Assembly (NCBI RefSeq): GCF_900105195.1 | Contig: NZ_FNRX01000002.1 | Coordinates: forward strand, 1,674,001 to 1,738,000 | DNA from: Rhodococcus pyridinivorans | Lineage (GTDB): Bacteria > Actinomycetota > Actinomycetes > Mycobacteriales > Mycobacteriaceae | Length of the DNA: 64,000 bases | Direction: 5' to 3' | Shown: positions 1 through 10,181 of the stretch, piece after piece | Layout of the letters: each line of letters starts with the position of its first letter | Position numbering within the stretch: the first letter of the stretch is position 1 | The notes under the pieces: model-generated | Told to the model about the DNA's origin: nothing | What the model saw: the letters and a program-made list of their open reading frames with translations, nothing else | Database searches by the model: none | Position numbers and translations under genes: made by a program

Positions 1-1
1 C

Positions 2-436
2 CGGTGCTCGTGCGGCGGCACGGGTTGCCTCGAGGCGACGGTGAGCGATCGGGCGGTCGTGCAGCGCGCGGTGGCCGAGGGCATCCTCGCCGACGGCGAC
101 AACACCATTCAGTCGCTCTACCGCCTCGCGCGCGGCGGTTCCGAGGCCGCCCACGGTCTGCTCGTCGATCGGGCCACCGTGCTCGGCCGCACCGTCGGAA
201 TGCTGCGCGACCTGTTCAATCCCGACCGTGTGATTCTCGGCGGACAGGCCTTCACCGAGTACCCGGCCGCGGTTCCGCACGTCGCCCGCGCGTTCGCCGC
301 GTCGACCACCCTGCCGCGCAAGGACATCCGCATCACCGGCTTCGGCAACCGGGTGCAGGCCCACGCCGCGGGTGTCGTCTCGCTCAGCTCGTTGTTCTCG
401 GATCCGATCGCGGCGATGAAGCGCACCGAACTCTGA
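2..436 (+). CDS. ROK family protein (regulator or sugar kinase), C-terminal part
   Basis: Only the last 144 codons are present; the reading frame is open to the window edge. The first visible residues contain the ROK zinc-site signature (CSCGGTGCLE, residues 2-11), followed by the C-terminal actin-like subdomain. ROK proteins are either sugar kinases or NagC/XylR-type repressors; the N-terminal part that would carry a winged helix is outside the window, so the two cannot be separated here. An ROK regulator stands just upstream of mshA in mycobacteria, which favours the regulator reading. The downstream gene is on the other strand and converges on it with a 15 bp gap. Confidence 0.85.
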   Translation, partial: RCSCGGTGCLEATVSDRAVVQRAVAEGILADGDNTIQSLYRLARGGSEAAHGLLVDRATVLGRTVGMLRDLFNPDRVILGGQAFTEYPAAVPHVARAFAASTTLPRKDIRITGFGNRVQAHAAGVVSLSSLFSDPIAAMKRTEL

Positions 437-451
437 GCGATCCCGTCGGAT

Positions 452-1546
452 TCACACGCTCGGTGGGGCGTCCGTCGCGTCCGCAGCGGCGCCCCGCCGG
501 TCGAGTTCCGCTCGGGCCCGCTCCAGCCCGCCGTGTTCGAGTGCGGCCGAGTGCGATTCGTCGGCCCACACCAGTTTCCCCCGTTCGTGGACCGTCACGG
601 TCATGCGACCGCCGAGATGTTCGATCGAACCGGCGACGTTCCGTCGTTCCGCGGGCACGGGGACCGGCAGGACGTGTGCCGCTCCGAGGGGTGAACTTCC
701 CGAGATCTCCACGCTCCAGCGGGCATTGCGGCCGCGCAGGTGCCAGCTCTCGTCGGTGACCGTCGCCCGGACCGGGGATGTGACGGGATTGCCCAGCCGC
801 ACGATGCGCCCGTCGGGTAGTGCGACGACGACCGCCGTGACCTCCGTGTGCAGCGGACCCGAATGCACCTGCCCGCCTGCGAACGCCACACACGCCTGCG
901 GGTCGGCGAATCCCTGCGCCTGACCCCACCACCACGACTCGGGGAAACCGCCCTTGCCCCAGTTCTTCTCGCCGTAGACCTGGGCGCCGGTCAGATCCCA
1001 CTTCTCGTCGCCGAGGATCGCGTGCCCTTCCACCCGGCCGCCGAGCAGCCAGGAATGCCAGTACTGGTTGAGACCGGGGACGGAATGGAACACGCTCGAC
1101 GCGCCGAAGCGGCGTCGCGGCCAGAGCCACAGATCCGACAACCGGATGTCGAGACGGGCGTCGTCGCCGAGATCCATCCACACGCGTTCTCTGTCGCCGC
1201 AGAAGACGTCGCCGGCCGATGCGCCGAGCCGATCGGGATCGGACGCGGCCACCGGATGCGCGGCGGTGCGCAGGAAACCCCCGGGATGGGCGGCCAGACC
1301 GAGCGTCGCCCAGTGCGAGCCGGGCCCTCCCGAGTCGTCCGCACGGTTTACCCCGCACAGAGCGATGACGACGCGGCCGGTTCCGGGCTGGGTGAAGCGC
1401 CAGAAGTAACCCTCCATCGCGACGCCGTGCGCGGCGAGCGGATTCCCGAAGGGCAGATCCGCTCCCGACGCGCGGTAGCGGGTCCACAGGCTCCTCGGAG
1501 AGAGATCCTTCGGTGAGAGCCGTCCGTGTCGTTCGTGCACCGCCAT
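452..1546 (-). CDS. Tocopherol cyclase-like protein
   Basis: The 364-residue product is rich in Trp, Gly and aromatic residues and has no signal peptide or membrane span. The stretch around residues 190-215 (VYGEKNWGKGGFP then ESWWWGQAQGF) matches the conserved core of the tocopherol cyclase family, and the preceding LNQYWHSWLLGGRVEG also fits. Plant and cyanobacterial members close the chromanol ring of vitamin E; bacterial members outside cyanobacteria have no settled substrate. The ATG at 1546 was chosen because GGAG lies a few bases upstream; the open frame extends further but would run into the divergent transporter gene. The gene faces away from an MFS gene with about 190 bp between the starts. 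The family call is fairly firm; the substrate is unknown. Confidence 0.8.
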   Translation of the reverse strand: MAVHERHGRLSPKDLSPRSLWTRYRASGADLPFGNPLAAHGVAMEGYFWRFTQPGTGRVVIALCGVNRADDSGGPGSHWATLGLAAHPGGFLRTAAHPVAASDPDRLGASAGDVFCGDRERVWMDLGDDARLDIRLSDLWLWPRRRFGASSVFHSVPGLNQYWHSWLLGGRVEGHAILGDEKWDLTGAQVYGEKNWGKGGFPESWWWGQAQGFADPQACVAFAGGQVHSGPLHTEVTAVVVALPDGRIVRLGNPVTSPVRATVTDESWHLRGRNARWSVEISGSSPLGAAHVLPVPVPAERRNVAGSIEHLGGRMTVTVHERGKLVWADESHSAALEHGGLERARAELDRRGAAADATDAPPSV

Positions 1547-1732
1547 GCCCGCTCCGTTCCGTGGATCCGTCCTGTCCGTTCTCCGGATGTACCCGGCATG
1601 GCCGTTCCCGTCACGGAACGTGCGGAATCGGGCAGCGATGTGCGGACGCGGGGGAGGTACCTTCACCTCGCGTGGTCGGTCGGCCATAACGTTGACCGGA
1701 CCGGATCGGACCGAAGAGAACGCGAGAAGTAC

Positions 1733-2926
1733 GTGACAGGAGAGAAGGGCGGCTCGTACCGCGAGTTGTTCGCAGCGCCGGGTGCAGCCGCGTTCTGCCT
1801 GGCGGGATTGGTGGCGCGACTGCCGATCGCGATGGTCGGGATCGGCATCGTCACGATGTTCTCCCAGCTCGAGGGTAACTACGCGGTCGGCGGCGCACTG
1901 TCCGCGGTGTTCGCGCTGTCGTACGCCGTGCTCACCCCGCTCGTCTCCCGCGCGGTCGACCGGTACGGCCAGCGACGGGTCCTGCCCACGGCGGCGGCCG
2001 TCAGTGCGGTCGCCACCCTCGCGATGCTCGCGGGCGTCCGGTTCGAGGTGCCCACGGTGTGGCTGTTCGTCTGCGGGATCCCGGCGGGACTCATGCCCAC
2101 GATCGGCGCGATGGTGCGGGCGCGGTGGACACAGCTCTACGGCGGCACCCCGCGACTGCGCACCGCCTTCGCGCTCGAAGCGGTGGTCGACGAGGTGTGC
2201 TTCATCGTCGGCCCCGTCCTGTCGGTGGGCCTGAGCGTGGCGGTCTTCCCCGAGGCCGGCCCGTTGCTCGGCGCGGTCCTGCTGCTCGTCGGCACCCTTG
2301 CCCTTGCGGCGCTGCGCAGCACGGAGCCTCCCGTGCAACCGCACACCGACGACCGTGCGCGGACGAACATCCTGCGCATGCCCGTCCTCCTGTCGATCGT
2401 CGTGGTTATGGTCGCGATGGGTGTGGTCTTCGGCGTGATCGATGTCGCAGCCGTCGCGTTCACGGCCGAACAGAACTCTCCGGGCTCGGCCACCTTCGCG
2501 CTCGCACTGTTCGCGACGGGTTCGGCGATGAGCGGCCTGATCTTCGGTAGCCGGGTGGGATCGAGTGCTCCGACCCGCCAGTTGTTCGTCGCCACCGGCA
2601 CTCTCGCCGTCCTGCTGTGCCCGTTGCTGCTCGCCGGTTCGGTGCCGATGCTCACGGTGCTGTACTTCGTTGCCGGATGCGCGATCTCGCCCATCATGAT
2701 CGTGGCGACGTCGCTGACGCAGCAGATCGTGCCGCCCGACCGGCTCACCGAGAGCATCACGTGGACGGTCGCGGGTCTCGGCGTCGGCGTCGCCGCAGGT
2801 TCGGCGCTGGTGGGACAGGTCATCGACCGGACCGATGCCGGCACCGGATATCTCGTGGCGGTCGCCGCGGGCATCCTCGCGGTCACCTGTGCCGGCGGGA
2901 TCCATGTGCGAGCACGGTTAGAGTGA
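1733..2926 (+). CDS. MFS transporter
   Basis: A 397-residue hydrophobic protein with about twelve predicted membrane segments. The loop after the second or third segment carries SRAVDRYGQRRVLP, a variant of the MFS motif A (G-x-x-x-D-R-x-G-x-R-R). It is a single-permease exporter or importer of the inner membrane with unknown substrate. The GTG at 1733 (VTGEKGGSYRELF) begins just before the first membrane segment; in-frame upstream codons would add a polar, unlikely extension. Its stop lies 5 bp before the start of the next gene, an alpha/beta hydrolase, so the two are probably co-transcribed. The tocopherol-cyclase-like gene is divergent. Confidence 0.8.
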   Translation: MTGEKGGSYRELFAAPGAAAFCLAGLVARLPIAMVGIGIVTMFSQLEGNYAVGGALSAVFALSYAVLTPLVSRAVDRYGQRRVLPTAAAVSAVATLAMLAGVRFEVPTVWLFVCGIPAGLMPTIGAMVRARWTQLYGGTPRLRTAFALEAVVDEVCFIVGPVLSVGLSVAVFPEAGPLLGAVLLLVGTLALAALRSTEPPVQPHTDDRARTNILRMPVLLSIVVVMVAMGVVFGVIDVAAVAFTAEQNSPGSATFALALFATGSAMSGLIFGSRVGSSAPTRQLFVATGTLAVLLCPLLLAGSVPMLTVLYFVAGCAISPIMIVATSLTQQIVPPDRLTESITWTVAGLGVGVAAGSALVGQVIDRTDAGTGYLVAVAAGILAVTCAGGIHVRARLE

Positions 2927-2931
2927 CGCGC

Positions 2932-3834
2932 ATGGCAGTTCGTGAAGTGGCCGGTATCGACGGCACCTCCCTCGTTTATCGCACATTCGGCTCCGAGACG
3001 GCACCGGTTCTGGTGCTGCTCCACGGGTGGGCGCAGTCGTCGCGGTGCTGGGGCGACGGGGTCCTCGACGCACTCGCCCGCGACTTCCGTGTCGTCGCCG
3101 TCGACCTGCGCGGACACGGTTATTCGCAGGCTCCCGAGACCGGATACGCCGATCGCAGTCTGTGGGCCGGCGACCTCGCCGCGGTGCTCGCCGCCGAGAA
3201 CGTCTCCGAGACGAACCCGGCGGTGCTGCTCGGTTGGTCGTACGGCGGCCTGGTGATCTGCGACTATCTCGCCGAACACGGCGCGGGAGCCGTCGCCGGC
3301 CTGGTCCTCGTGGGTGCCATCACGAGCATCGGCCGTGGCGAGAAGGGCGGACGCGTCGGTGCCTCGATGCGTGCCGCGATCCCCGCCGCGATGTCGGAGG
3401 ACCCGAAGGAAGCGGTGCGCGCGCTCGGCTCCTTCGGTAACGCCCTCACCGGTCCCGTCGTCGAGGGCAGCGCTCTCCTCGAAGGCAAGGGCGCGGTGTC
3501 GCAGGCCTTGTTCGGTGCGAGCCTGTGCACCCCGCCCCGCGTCCGTGCGGCGCTGTTCGACCGGGCGGTGGGCAACGACGACCTGCTCGCCGACCTGGAT
3601 GTGCCGGTTCTCCTCCTGCACGGCGACGCCGACTCGGTCGTCGACGTCGCCGCGGCGCACCACGCGGCGTCGCTGCTGCGACGCGCCACGACCTCGATCT
3701 GGGAGGGCGTCGACCACGGTCCGTTCGTCGAGGATCCCCACCGGTTCGTGTCGGAGGTCGGAGAGTTCGCTCGCGCCGCGACGGCGGAGGCGGCGACACG
3801 CGAAGATCGGCAGCAGGGCAGTATGGAGGGGTGA
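2932..3834 (+). CDS. Alpha/beta hydrolase
   Basis: The 300-residue protein has the alpha/beta-hydrolase layout: oxyanion-hole motif LHGWAQSS near residue 28, nucleophile elbow GWSYGG with Ser103, acid residue in HGDADS (Asp232 or Asp234) and catalytic His262 in VDHGPF. It probably hydrolyses a small ester, lactone or amide in the cytoplasm; the substrate cannot be read from sequence. The ATG at 2932 lies 5 bp after the MFS stop, and its own TGA overlaps the GTG of mshA (GTGA), so translation of mshA is likely coupled to it. The linkage to mshA is notable but may be only positional. Confidence 0.85.
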   Translation: MAVREVAGIDGTSLVYRTFGSETAPVLVLLHGWAQSSRCWGDGVLDALARDFRVVAVDLRGHGYSQAPETGYADRSLWAGDLAAVLAAENVSETNPAVLLGWSYGGLVICDYLAEHGAGAVAGLVLVGAITSIGRGEKGGRVGASMRAAIPAAMSEDPKEAVRALGSFGNALTGPVVEGSALLEGKGAVSQALFGASLCTPPRVRAALFDRAVGNDDLLADLDVPVLLLHGDADSVVDVAAAHHAASLLRRATTSIWEGVDHGPFVEDPHRFVSEVGEFARAATAEAATREDRQQGSMEG

Positions 3835-5165
3835 CGTCCCAGCCCAGCCGCCCGCACCGCGTGGCCGTGATATCGGTCCACACCTCGCCGCTGGCGCAGC
3901 CCGGAACCGGGGACGCAGGCGGTATGAACGTGTACGTCCTGCAGACCGCCGTCGAGCTCGCGCGTCGCGGCGTCGAAGTCGAGATCTTCACCCGCGCGAC
4001 CTCGTCGGCCGATCCGGCCGTCCAGCAGGCCGCGCCCGGGGTGCTCGTCCGCAACATCGAGGCCGGCCCCTTCGAAGGCCTCGACAAACACGACCTGCCG
4101 ACGCAGCTGTGCGCTTTCGCTGCCGGCGTGCTGCGCGAGGAGGCACGGCACCCGCAGGGCTACTACGACCTGGTGCACTCGCACTACTGGTTGTCGGGGC
4201 AGGTCGGCTGGCTCGCCCGCGACCGCTGGGGTGTGCCGCTCGTGCACACCGCCCACACGCTCGCCGCGGTGAAGAACGCCTCGCTCGCCGAGGGCGACAC
4301 CCCCGAACCCGCAGCCCGGCAGATCGGGGAACAGCAGGTCGTCGCGGAGTCCGACCGCCTGGTGGCCAACACCGCCGACGAAGCGGGGCAGCTCGAACGC
4401 ATCTACGGGGCCGATCCCGCGAAGATCGACGTCGTCGCACCGGGCGCCGACCTGAACCGCTACCGGCCCGGCGACCGCGCGGCCGCCCGCGCCGAGCTCG
4501 GACTCGATCCGCGCGAGACCGTCGTGGCGTTCGTGGGCCGCATCCAGCCGCTCAAGGCCCCCGACGTGCTGCTCGAGGCCGCTGCGCGGGCACTCGCCGA
4601 CGATCCCGGCATGCCACTGCGGGTGCTCGTGGTGGGAGGTCCCTCGGGAACGGGTCTCGAGCGCCCCGACGCGCTCATCGAACTCGCGTCCGCGCTGGGT
4701 ATCGCGTCGCGGGTCACCTTCCTCCCGCCGCAGCCGCCGGACCGTCTCGTCCAGGTCTACCGGGCTTCGGATCTCGTTGCGGTGCCGAGCTATTCGGAGT
4801 CCTTCGGTCTCGTCGCAATCGAGGCGCAGGCTTGCGGCACGCCCGTGCTGGCCGCGAACGTCGGGGGTCTCGGCGTCGCCGTGCGCGACGGGGAGACCGG
4901 CATGCTCGTCGACGGGCACCGCATCGACGACTGGGCGACGGCGTTGCGTTCGCTCGTCGGCGATCCGGATCGTCTCGCCCGATTCGCGGCGACCGCGCCC
5001 GTGCATGCGGAGTCCTTCTCGTGGGAACACACCGCGGAAGGACTGCTCGACAGCTATCGGCGGGCCGGGATGCGCCGCAACCGCGCCTTCGGTACCGGTG
5101 AGCATTCGCTGCGACGGCAGCGTGGAGTGTGGAAGTTGCGACGGACGAGGGGAGTCACGGCATGA
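3831..5165 (+). CDS. mshA: D-inositol-3-phosphate glycosyltransferase (mycothiol synthesis)
   Basis: MshA transfers GlcNAc from UDP-GlcNAc to 1L-myo-inositol-1-phosphate, the first step of mycothiol synthesis. The 444-residue protein is a GT-B fold, family GT4 enzyme: the N-terminal loop [20 protein letters not shown] is the MshA-type acceptor and donor loop, and the C-terminal half has [17 protein letters not shown] (about residues 323-340), the E-x7-E nucleotide-sugar signature. Length and motif order match known MshA. The GTG at 3831 overlaps the hydrolase stop; the stop overlaps the next ATG. Mycothiol is the actinobacterial replacement for glutathione, which fits the other redox genes in the window. 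Confidence 0.95.
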   Translation: MTSQPSRPHRVAVISVHTSPLAQPGTGDAGGMNVYVLQTAVELARRGVEVEIFTRATSSADPAVQQAAPGVLVRNIEAGPFEGLDKHDLPTQLCAFAAGVLREEARHPQGYYDLVHSHYWLSGQVGWLARDRWGVPLVHTAHTLAAVKNASLAEGDTPEPAARQIGEQQVVAESDRLVANTADEAGQLERIYGADPAKIDVVAPGADLNRYRPGDRAAARAELGLDPRETVVAFVGRIQPLKAPDVLLEAAARALADDPGMPLRVLVVGGPSGTGLERPDALIELASALGIASRVTFLPPQPPDRLVQVYRASDLVAVPSYSESFGLVAIEAQACGTPVLAANVGGLGVAVRDGETGMLVDGHRIDDWATALRSLVGDPDRLARFAATAPVHAESFSWEHTAEGLLDSYRRAGMRRNRAFGTGEHSLRRQRGVWKLRRTRGVTA

Positions 5166-5716
5166 GCGACCGGCTCATCGAACTGATCGAATCCACGCTG
5201 CGCGATCGCGAGCTCGAGTTCTCCGTCAAGGAGGGCGGGCACTTCGTCGTCGAGCTTCCGGGCGAGAAGAAGCTCAAGACGACCACGCTGCTCAGCGTCG
5301 GACAGCACGGTGTGCGGGTCGAGGCGTTCGTGTGCCGCAAGCCGGACGAGAACTTCGAATCGGTGTACCGCTACCTGCTGCGTCGCAACCGTCGCCTGTA
5401 CGGCGTGGCGTACACGCTCGACAAGGTCGGCGACATCTATCTGGTGGGACGCATCGCCGCGCACGCGTTGACCCCCGAGGAGATCGACGCGGTCCTCGGG
5501 CAGGTCCTCGAGGCGGCGGACCACGACTTCAACATCATCCTCGGTATCGGGTTCATCACGTCCATCAAGCGCGAATGGGAGTGGCGGGTCTCGCGGGGCG
5601 AACCGTTGCGCAATCTCGAGCCGTTCCGTCACCTCATCGAGGAGGAGGCCGGCACGCCGTTCGAGCCCGATGTGGACGACGACGAACCCGGGGATCGGCG
5701 CGAAGCGAACGGGTGA
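5162..5716 (+). CDS. YbjN domain-containing protein
   Basis: A soluble 184-residue protein with the YbjN fold (type III secretion chaperone-like): alternating strands such as [21 protein letters not shown], then [31 protein letters not shown], and a C-terminal helical stretch. The ATG at 5162 overlaps the mshA stop (ATGA), so the pair is translationally coupled, the same arrangement as in mycobacteria. No catalytic residues are apparent; YbjN-like proteins have been proposed as chaperone-like or regulatory proteins. The last 20 residues are acidic (Asp/Glu-rich). Confidence 0.85.
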   Translation: MSDRLIELIESTLRDRELEFSVKEGGHFVVELPGEKKLKTTTLLSVGQHGVRVEAFVCRKPDENFESVYRYLLRRNRRLYGVAYTLDKVGDIYLVGRIAAHALTPEEIDAVLGQVLEAADHDFNIILGIGFITSIKREWEWRVSRGEPLRNLEPFRHLIEEEAGTPFEPDVDDDEPGDRREANG

Positions 5717-6490
<774 letters not shown>

Positions 6491-6555
6491 CCGCAGCGCC
6501 CTCCGGGGTGGCGAGCGCAGCTCACACGCCATCGTGAGTGCAGCTCCAGCAGCTT

Positions 6556-6595
6556 CACAAACCCCGCGTGCGATCCGTCGCACGCGGGGTTCGTG
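6556..6595 (+). terminator. Rho-independent-type terminator after the rpf-like gene
   Basis: Perfect 14 bp stem AACCCCGCGTGCGA (6560-6573) and TCGCACGCGGGGTT (6578-6591) with a TCCG loop, extended on the outside by CAC/GTG. No long U-run, as usual in high-GC actinobacteria. Confidence 0.8.
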
Positions 6596-6738
6596 CTTTC
6601 CGGCAGGGGAATCGCGCCGGGGACGGTAGCCTCGCAATCCCCACACAGCGTGTGTGACGGGCTTCATAGCCGCTGCGGTAGTGTGAACTCGACCGAAAGT
6701 CGGCACGGCGTGCCAGCAGAATGCTCGGAGGATGAGTA

Positions 6739-8325
6739 ATGAGTTTCCGCAGTCCCTTTCCCGACGTGGACATCCCGGCATCGAGTGTCTACGACTTCCT
6801 GTTCGGTTCGCTCGACGAGTCCGAGCTCGATCGACCCGCGCTGATCGACGGCGCGTCCGGCACGGTGACGGACTACCGCACGCTCGTGGCCCACATCGAC
6901 GCCGTCGCCGGAGCGCTGGCCGCCCGGGGCATCGGTGTGGGGAAGGTCGTCGGGCTGCTCGCACCCAACGTGCCGGCCTTCGCCTCGGTCTTCCACGGCA
7001 TCCTGAGGTCCGGCGCCACCGCGACCACGATCAACGCTCTCTACACGGCCGGGGAGATCTCGAAGCAGCTCGACGACTCGGGGGCCGTGGCACTGTTCAC
7101 GGTGTCCCCGTTCCTGCCGCAGGCGAAGGAGGCCGCCGCGGCCGCCGGGATCCCCGATGAGCTGCTCTTCGTGCTCGACGGGGCCGAGGGCCATCCGTCC
7201 CTGCGCGACGTGCTCACCGAGGGGTCACCGGCTCCCGCGGTCGAGTTCGATCCGGCCACCCACCTCGCGGTACTGCCGTATTCCTCGGGCACGACCGGCC
7301 GGCCCAAGGGCGTGATGCTCACGCACCGTAATCTCGTCGCGAACGTCTGCCAGATCATCCCGCGGATGGGTATCGCCGCCGACGACCGCGTGCTCGCACT
7401 GCTGCCGTTCTTCCACATCTACGGCATGACGGTGCTGCTGAACGCCGCGCTGTACAACCGCGCGTCGCTGGTGACGATGCCGAAGTTCGACCTCGTCGAC
7501 TTCCTCACCTACATCTCGGAACACAAGTGCACGTACGTGTTCATCGCGCCGCCGGTCGCGGTCGCGCTCGCCAAGCACCCCCTCGTCGACCAGTACGACC
7601 TGTCGAGCGTGCACACGGTCTTCTCCGGTGCCGCACCGCTCGACAAGGAACTCGCCGGATCCGTCGTGAAGCGCCTGGGCTGCAACGTCCGGCAGGGATA
7701 CGGCATGTCGGAGATGTCGCCCGTGTCGCACGCAATTCCCTTCGAGGACAACGAGACCGAACTCGATTCGGTGGGTCCGACGATCGCGAACATGGAATGT
7801 AAGATCGTCGATCCCGCGACCGGCGAGGAAGTCGAATATCCCACCGGCGACGGCGTTTCGGCGCCCGGCGAACTGTGGTGCAAGGGGCCGAACGTCATGG
7901 TCGGTTATCTCGGCAATCCCGAGGCCACGGCCGACACCCTCGACGATGACGGCTTCCTCCACACCGGCGACATCGCCACGGTCGACGGGAAAGGTGCCGT
8001 CCGGATCGTCGACAGGCTCAAGGAACTCATCAAGTACAAGGGCTACCAGGTGCCGCCGGCCGAGCTCGAGGCTCTGCTGCTCACGCACCCGCAGATCGCC
8101 GACGCCGCGGTGATCGGCGTCCGCGACGACGAGGGCGAGGAGGTCCCGAAGGCCTTCGTCGTCCGGCAGCCGGATTCGACGATCGACGAGGACGAGGTCA
8201 TCGACTTCGTGGCCGCGCGGGTCGCGCCGCACAAGAAGGTCCGCCAGGTCGAGTTCATCGACACGGTGCCGAAATCCTCTGCGGGCAAGATTCTTCGGAA
8301 GGATCTGCGCGCCCTGAACGCCTGA
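6739..8325 (+). CDS. 4-coumarate-CoA ligase-like acyl-CoA synthetase
   Basis: A 528-residue member of the ANL adenylate-forming superfamily. The P-loop-like motif SSGTTGRPKGVMLTH (about residues 182-196), the YGMSEMSP adenine-binding motif (about 316-323), TGD (about 412-414), and the C-terminal catalytic lysine in PKSSAGKILRKDL (about residues 511-523) are all present. It activates a carboxylic acid, aromatic or fatty, as its acyl adenylate and transfers it to CoA. The overall pattern is closest to 4CL-type ligases; the substrate is not predictable. GGAGG stands 9-13 bases before the ATG at 6739. It is apparently a single-gene unit bounded by terminators. Confidence 0.9.
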   Translation: MSFRSPFPDVDIPASSVYDFLFGSLDESELDRPALIDGASGTVTDYRTLVAHIDAVAGALAARGIGVGKVVGLLAPNVPAFASVFHGILRSGATATTINALYTAGEISKQLDDSGAVALFTVSPFLPQAKEAAAAAGIPDELLFVLDGAEGHPSLRDVLTEGSPAPAVEFDPATHLAVLPYSSGTTGRPKGVMLTHRNLVANVCQIIPRMGIAADDRVLALLPFFHIYGMTVLLNAALYNRASLVTMPKFDLVDFLTYISEHKCTYVFIAPPVAVALAKHPLVDQYDLSSVHTVFSGAAPLDKELAGSVVKRLGCNVRQGYGMSEMSPVSHAIPFEDNETELDSVGPTIANMECKIVDPATGEEVEYPTGDGVSAPGELWCKGPNVMVGYLGNPEATADTLDDDGFLHTGDIATVDGKGAVRIVDRLKELIKYKGYQVPPAELEALLLTHPQIADAAVIGVRDDEGEEVPKAFVVRQPDSTIDEDEVIDFVAARVAPHKKVRQVEFIDTVPKSSAGKILRKDLRALNA

Positions 8326-8347
8326 CGGGCGCACCGGCGACGTGTGG

Positions 8348-8378
8348 ATCCCCGGGAGATCGTGTGTCTCCCGGGGAT
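8348..8378. terminator. Bidirectional terminator between the CoA ligase and the decayed oxidoreductase
   Basis: Perfect 12 bp inverted repeat ATCCCCGGGAGA (8348-8359) and TCTCCCGGGGAT (8367-8378) with a 7-base loop, lying between the ends of two converging genes. Confidence 0.8.
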
Positions 8379-8447
8379 GCCGCTGTCCGGCCCCTGCTAC
8401 GGAACCGCCGGGCCTCGACCTCTCGGGCCGTGGAGGACCCTGCCCGA

Positions 8448-9091
8448 TCAGGCGAGCATGTGTGGTTGTCCCGCTCGGTACCGGTCGGCGTTGATGCGCC
8501 GCAAGGGTTCCAGTTCGGGCGGTTCGTGCAACTTGTACAGTGCCGGCGGTGCGGCGGGGGAGTCCGCAGTCTGGAGCAACGCACCCACCGCCGCCCGCGC
8601 CGATTCGTTCGCGCTCCCCATCGTCGCGAGGTCGATGTCGTTGCGGACGTAGTCGCCCGCGAGGAACAGGTTCGGGATCGCGGTGTGTGCCTCGGGCCGG
8701 TTCGCGAGCGACCCCGCGGGATGTGCTGGTTGAAGCCAGGGAAGAAGCGGAAGCCGTGTTCACCGGGCAGATCGAGGCGGCCGCCTGCCGCGGTGCCGGG
8801 GGAGGGGATGCTGCGCGCCTTGCCGCCGAGCGCGGTCGGCTCGAAGACGGTGACCTCGAAGCCGCGTTCGATCAACTCGTGCGCGGCGGCCGGTCCGGCC
8901 ATCCCGCCGCCGAGGATCGCGACCCGGCGTCCGCCGGAGTGCACCGCCGGTGCGCGGCGGCTCGGCTGTGCGCCCGCCGTGACCGGCAGGGCTGCGGCCC
9001 CGAGCGCGCCGAGGGCGGTGAGGACGGTGCGGCGGGACATGCGTCCGTCGGGCTGCGGACCCCGGTGTGGCTGCGGACCCCGGTGTGACAT
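8448..9091 (-). pseudogene. FAD-dependent amine oxidase / phytoene-desaturase-like protein, internally deleted
   Basis: The 5' part encodes a Tat signal (MSRRTVLTALGALGAAALPV, start 9040 or 9091), a Rossmann FAD motif (VAILGGGMAGPAAAHEL) and GEHGFRFFPGFNQHIP, typical of hydroxysqualene-dehydroxylase/phytoene-desaturase-like enzymes. Immediately after that the frame is lost. The C-terminal part of the same family (IPNLFLAGDYVRNDIDLATM, the second FAD-binding motif, ending in QPHMLA) follows in another frame, between about 8720 and the stop at 8448-8450. Roughly the central half of a normal ~500-residue enzyme is missing, so this is a remnant formed by a deletion with frame loss. An assembly collapse is the alternative. 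Confidence 0.85.
9051..9086. repeat. 18 bp perfect tandem duplication
   Basis: GGCTGCGGACCCCGGTGT occurs twice back to back (9051-9068, 9069-9086). On the minus strand it encodes a doubled HRGPQP between the two possible starts of the decayed oxidoreductase. Confidence 0.9.
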
Positions 9092-9233
9092 CGAATCCCG
9101 TGTGTGTCGGTGATGACGAACTGTGGTGCGCGGCGCCGACTCCCGCGTTCCTGGCAACGTACATTGTCAGATATGGCCCACGATCGGGGGCGCCCGTGGC
9201 GAAATCCCCATCCGTGCATGTCAGGATTGGGTC

Positions 9234-9980
9234 ATGACTATCGGAACACTTGTTCTGCTCCGCCACGGCGAGAGCGAATGGAATGCGATGAACCTGTTCA
9301 CCGGCTGGGTGGACGTGCATCTGACCGACAAGGGGATCGCCGAGGGCAAGCGGGCCGGTGCCCTCCTCGCCGAGCACAATGTGCTTCCCGACGTCTCCTA
9401 CACCTCCCTGCTGCGCCGCGCGATCAGCACCGCCAACTTCGCGCTCGACGCCGCCGACCGGCACTGGATCCCCGTCATCCGCGACTGGCGTCTCAACGAA
9501 CGCCACTACGGCGCGCTCCAGGGCAAGAACAAGTCCGAGATCAAGGACGAGTTCGGCGAGGAGCAGTTCATGCTGTGGCGTCGCAGCTACGACACCCCGC
9601 CGCCGCCGATCGAGCCGGGTTCGAAGTACAGCCAGGACGCCGACCCGCGCTACGCCGACGTCGACGAGGTTCCCCTCACGGAGTGCCTGAAGGACGTCGT
9701 CGCCCGTTTGATCCCGTACTGGGAGTCGACGATCTCCCGGGACCTGCTCGCGGGCAAGACCGTGCTCGTCACCGCGCACGGCAACTCGTTGCGCGCGCTC
9801 GTCAAGCACCTCGACGGGATCTCCGACGACGACATCGCGGGCCTGAACATTCCGACGGGCATCCCGCTGCGCTACGACCTCGATGAGAACCTGCGCCCGC
9901 TGAACCCGGGTGGCACCTATCTCGACCCCGAGGCCGCAGCTGCCGGTGCGGCGGCGGTCGCGAACCAGGGCGCCAAGTAG
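9234..9980 (+). CDS. gpmA: 2,3-bisphosphoglycerate-dependent phosphoglycerate mutase
   Basis: Interconverts 3- and 2-phosphoglycerate in glycolysis and gluconeogenesis. The 248-residue sequence has the phosphohistidine motif [10 protein letters not shown] near the N terminus (His about residue 10), [24 protein letters not shown], and the second catalytic His in [15 protein letters not shown]. Length is typical of dPGM. The ATG at 9234 starts exactly at the family N terminus ([12 protein letters not shown]). It stands upstream of senX3-regX3 as in mycobacteria but is separated by a terminator, so it is probably its own unit. Confidence 0.96.
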   Translation: MTIGTLVLLRHGESEWNAMNLFTGWVDVHLTDKGIAEGKRAGALLAEHNVLPDVSYTSLLRRAISTANFALDAADRHWIPVIRDWRLNERHYGALQGKNKSEIKDEFGEEQFMLWRRSYDTPPPPIEPGSKYSQDADPRYADVDEVPLTECLKDVVARLIPYWESTISRDLLAGKTVLVTAHGNSLRALVKHLDGISDDDIAGLNIPTGIPLRYDLDENLRPLNPGGTYLDPEAAAAGAAAVANQGAK

Positions 9981-10000
9981 CAGCCTCACGGAAGCGAGAT

Positions 10001-10032
10001 CCGACCCCGTTGCCGTTCGGTGACGGGGTCGG
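10001..10032 (+). terminator. Terminator after gpmA
   Basis: Inverted repeat CCGACCCCGT (10001-10010) with ACGGGGTCGG (10023-10032), a G+C-rich stem 20 bp after the gpmA stop, followed by TTCGTTCG. Confidence 0.65.
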
Positions 10033-10070
10033 TTCGTTCGTGCAGGTCCGTCGCAGAGTGGTCCGTTCTG

Positions 10071-10088
10071 GGCGAACAAAGGGTGAAC
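10071..10088 (-). promoter_or_regulatory. PHO-box-like direct repeat (candidate RegX3 site) upstream of senX3
   Basis: Read on the minus strand, the site is GTTCACCCTTTGTTCGCC: two 7-base half-sites GTTCACC and GTTCGCC with an 11-base period, the layout of actinobacterial PhoP and RegX3 boxes. It lies about 95 bp before the senX3 GTG, suitable for autoregulation of the two-component operon. Confidence 0.6.
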
Positions 10089-10181
10089 AACACTCCAACA
10101 TCCGAAAAATGGGGTGTGACGTGCGGGAAATGCCGTTGACCCGCTGTCCGGTGGGGTACCGGTGTCATTACGATTCGAAGT

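Noticed and set aside
452..2905. 817-codon minus-strand frame covering both the tocopherol-cyclase-like and MFS genes
   Set aside because: Only the last 364 codons resemble a protein family; the rest is the low-complexity antisense shadow of the MFS gene.
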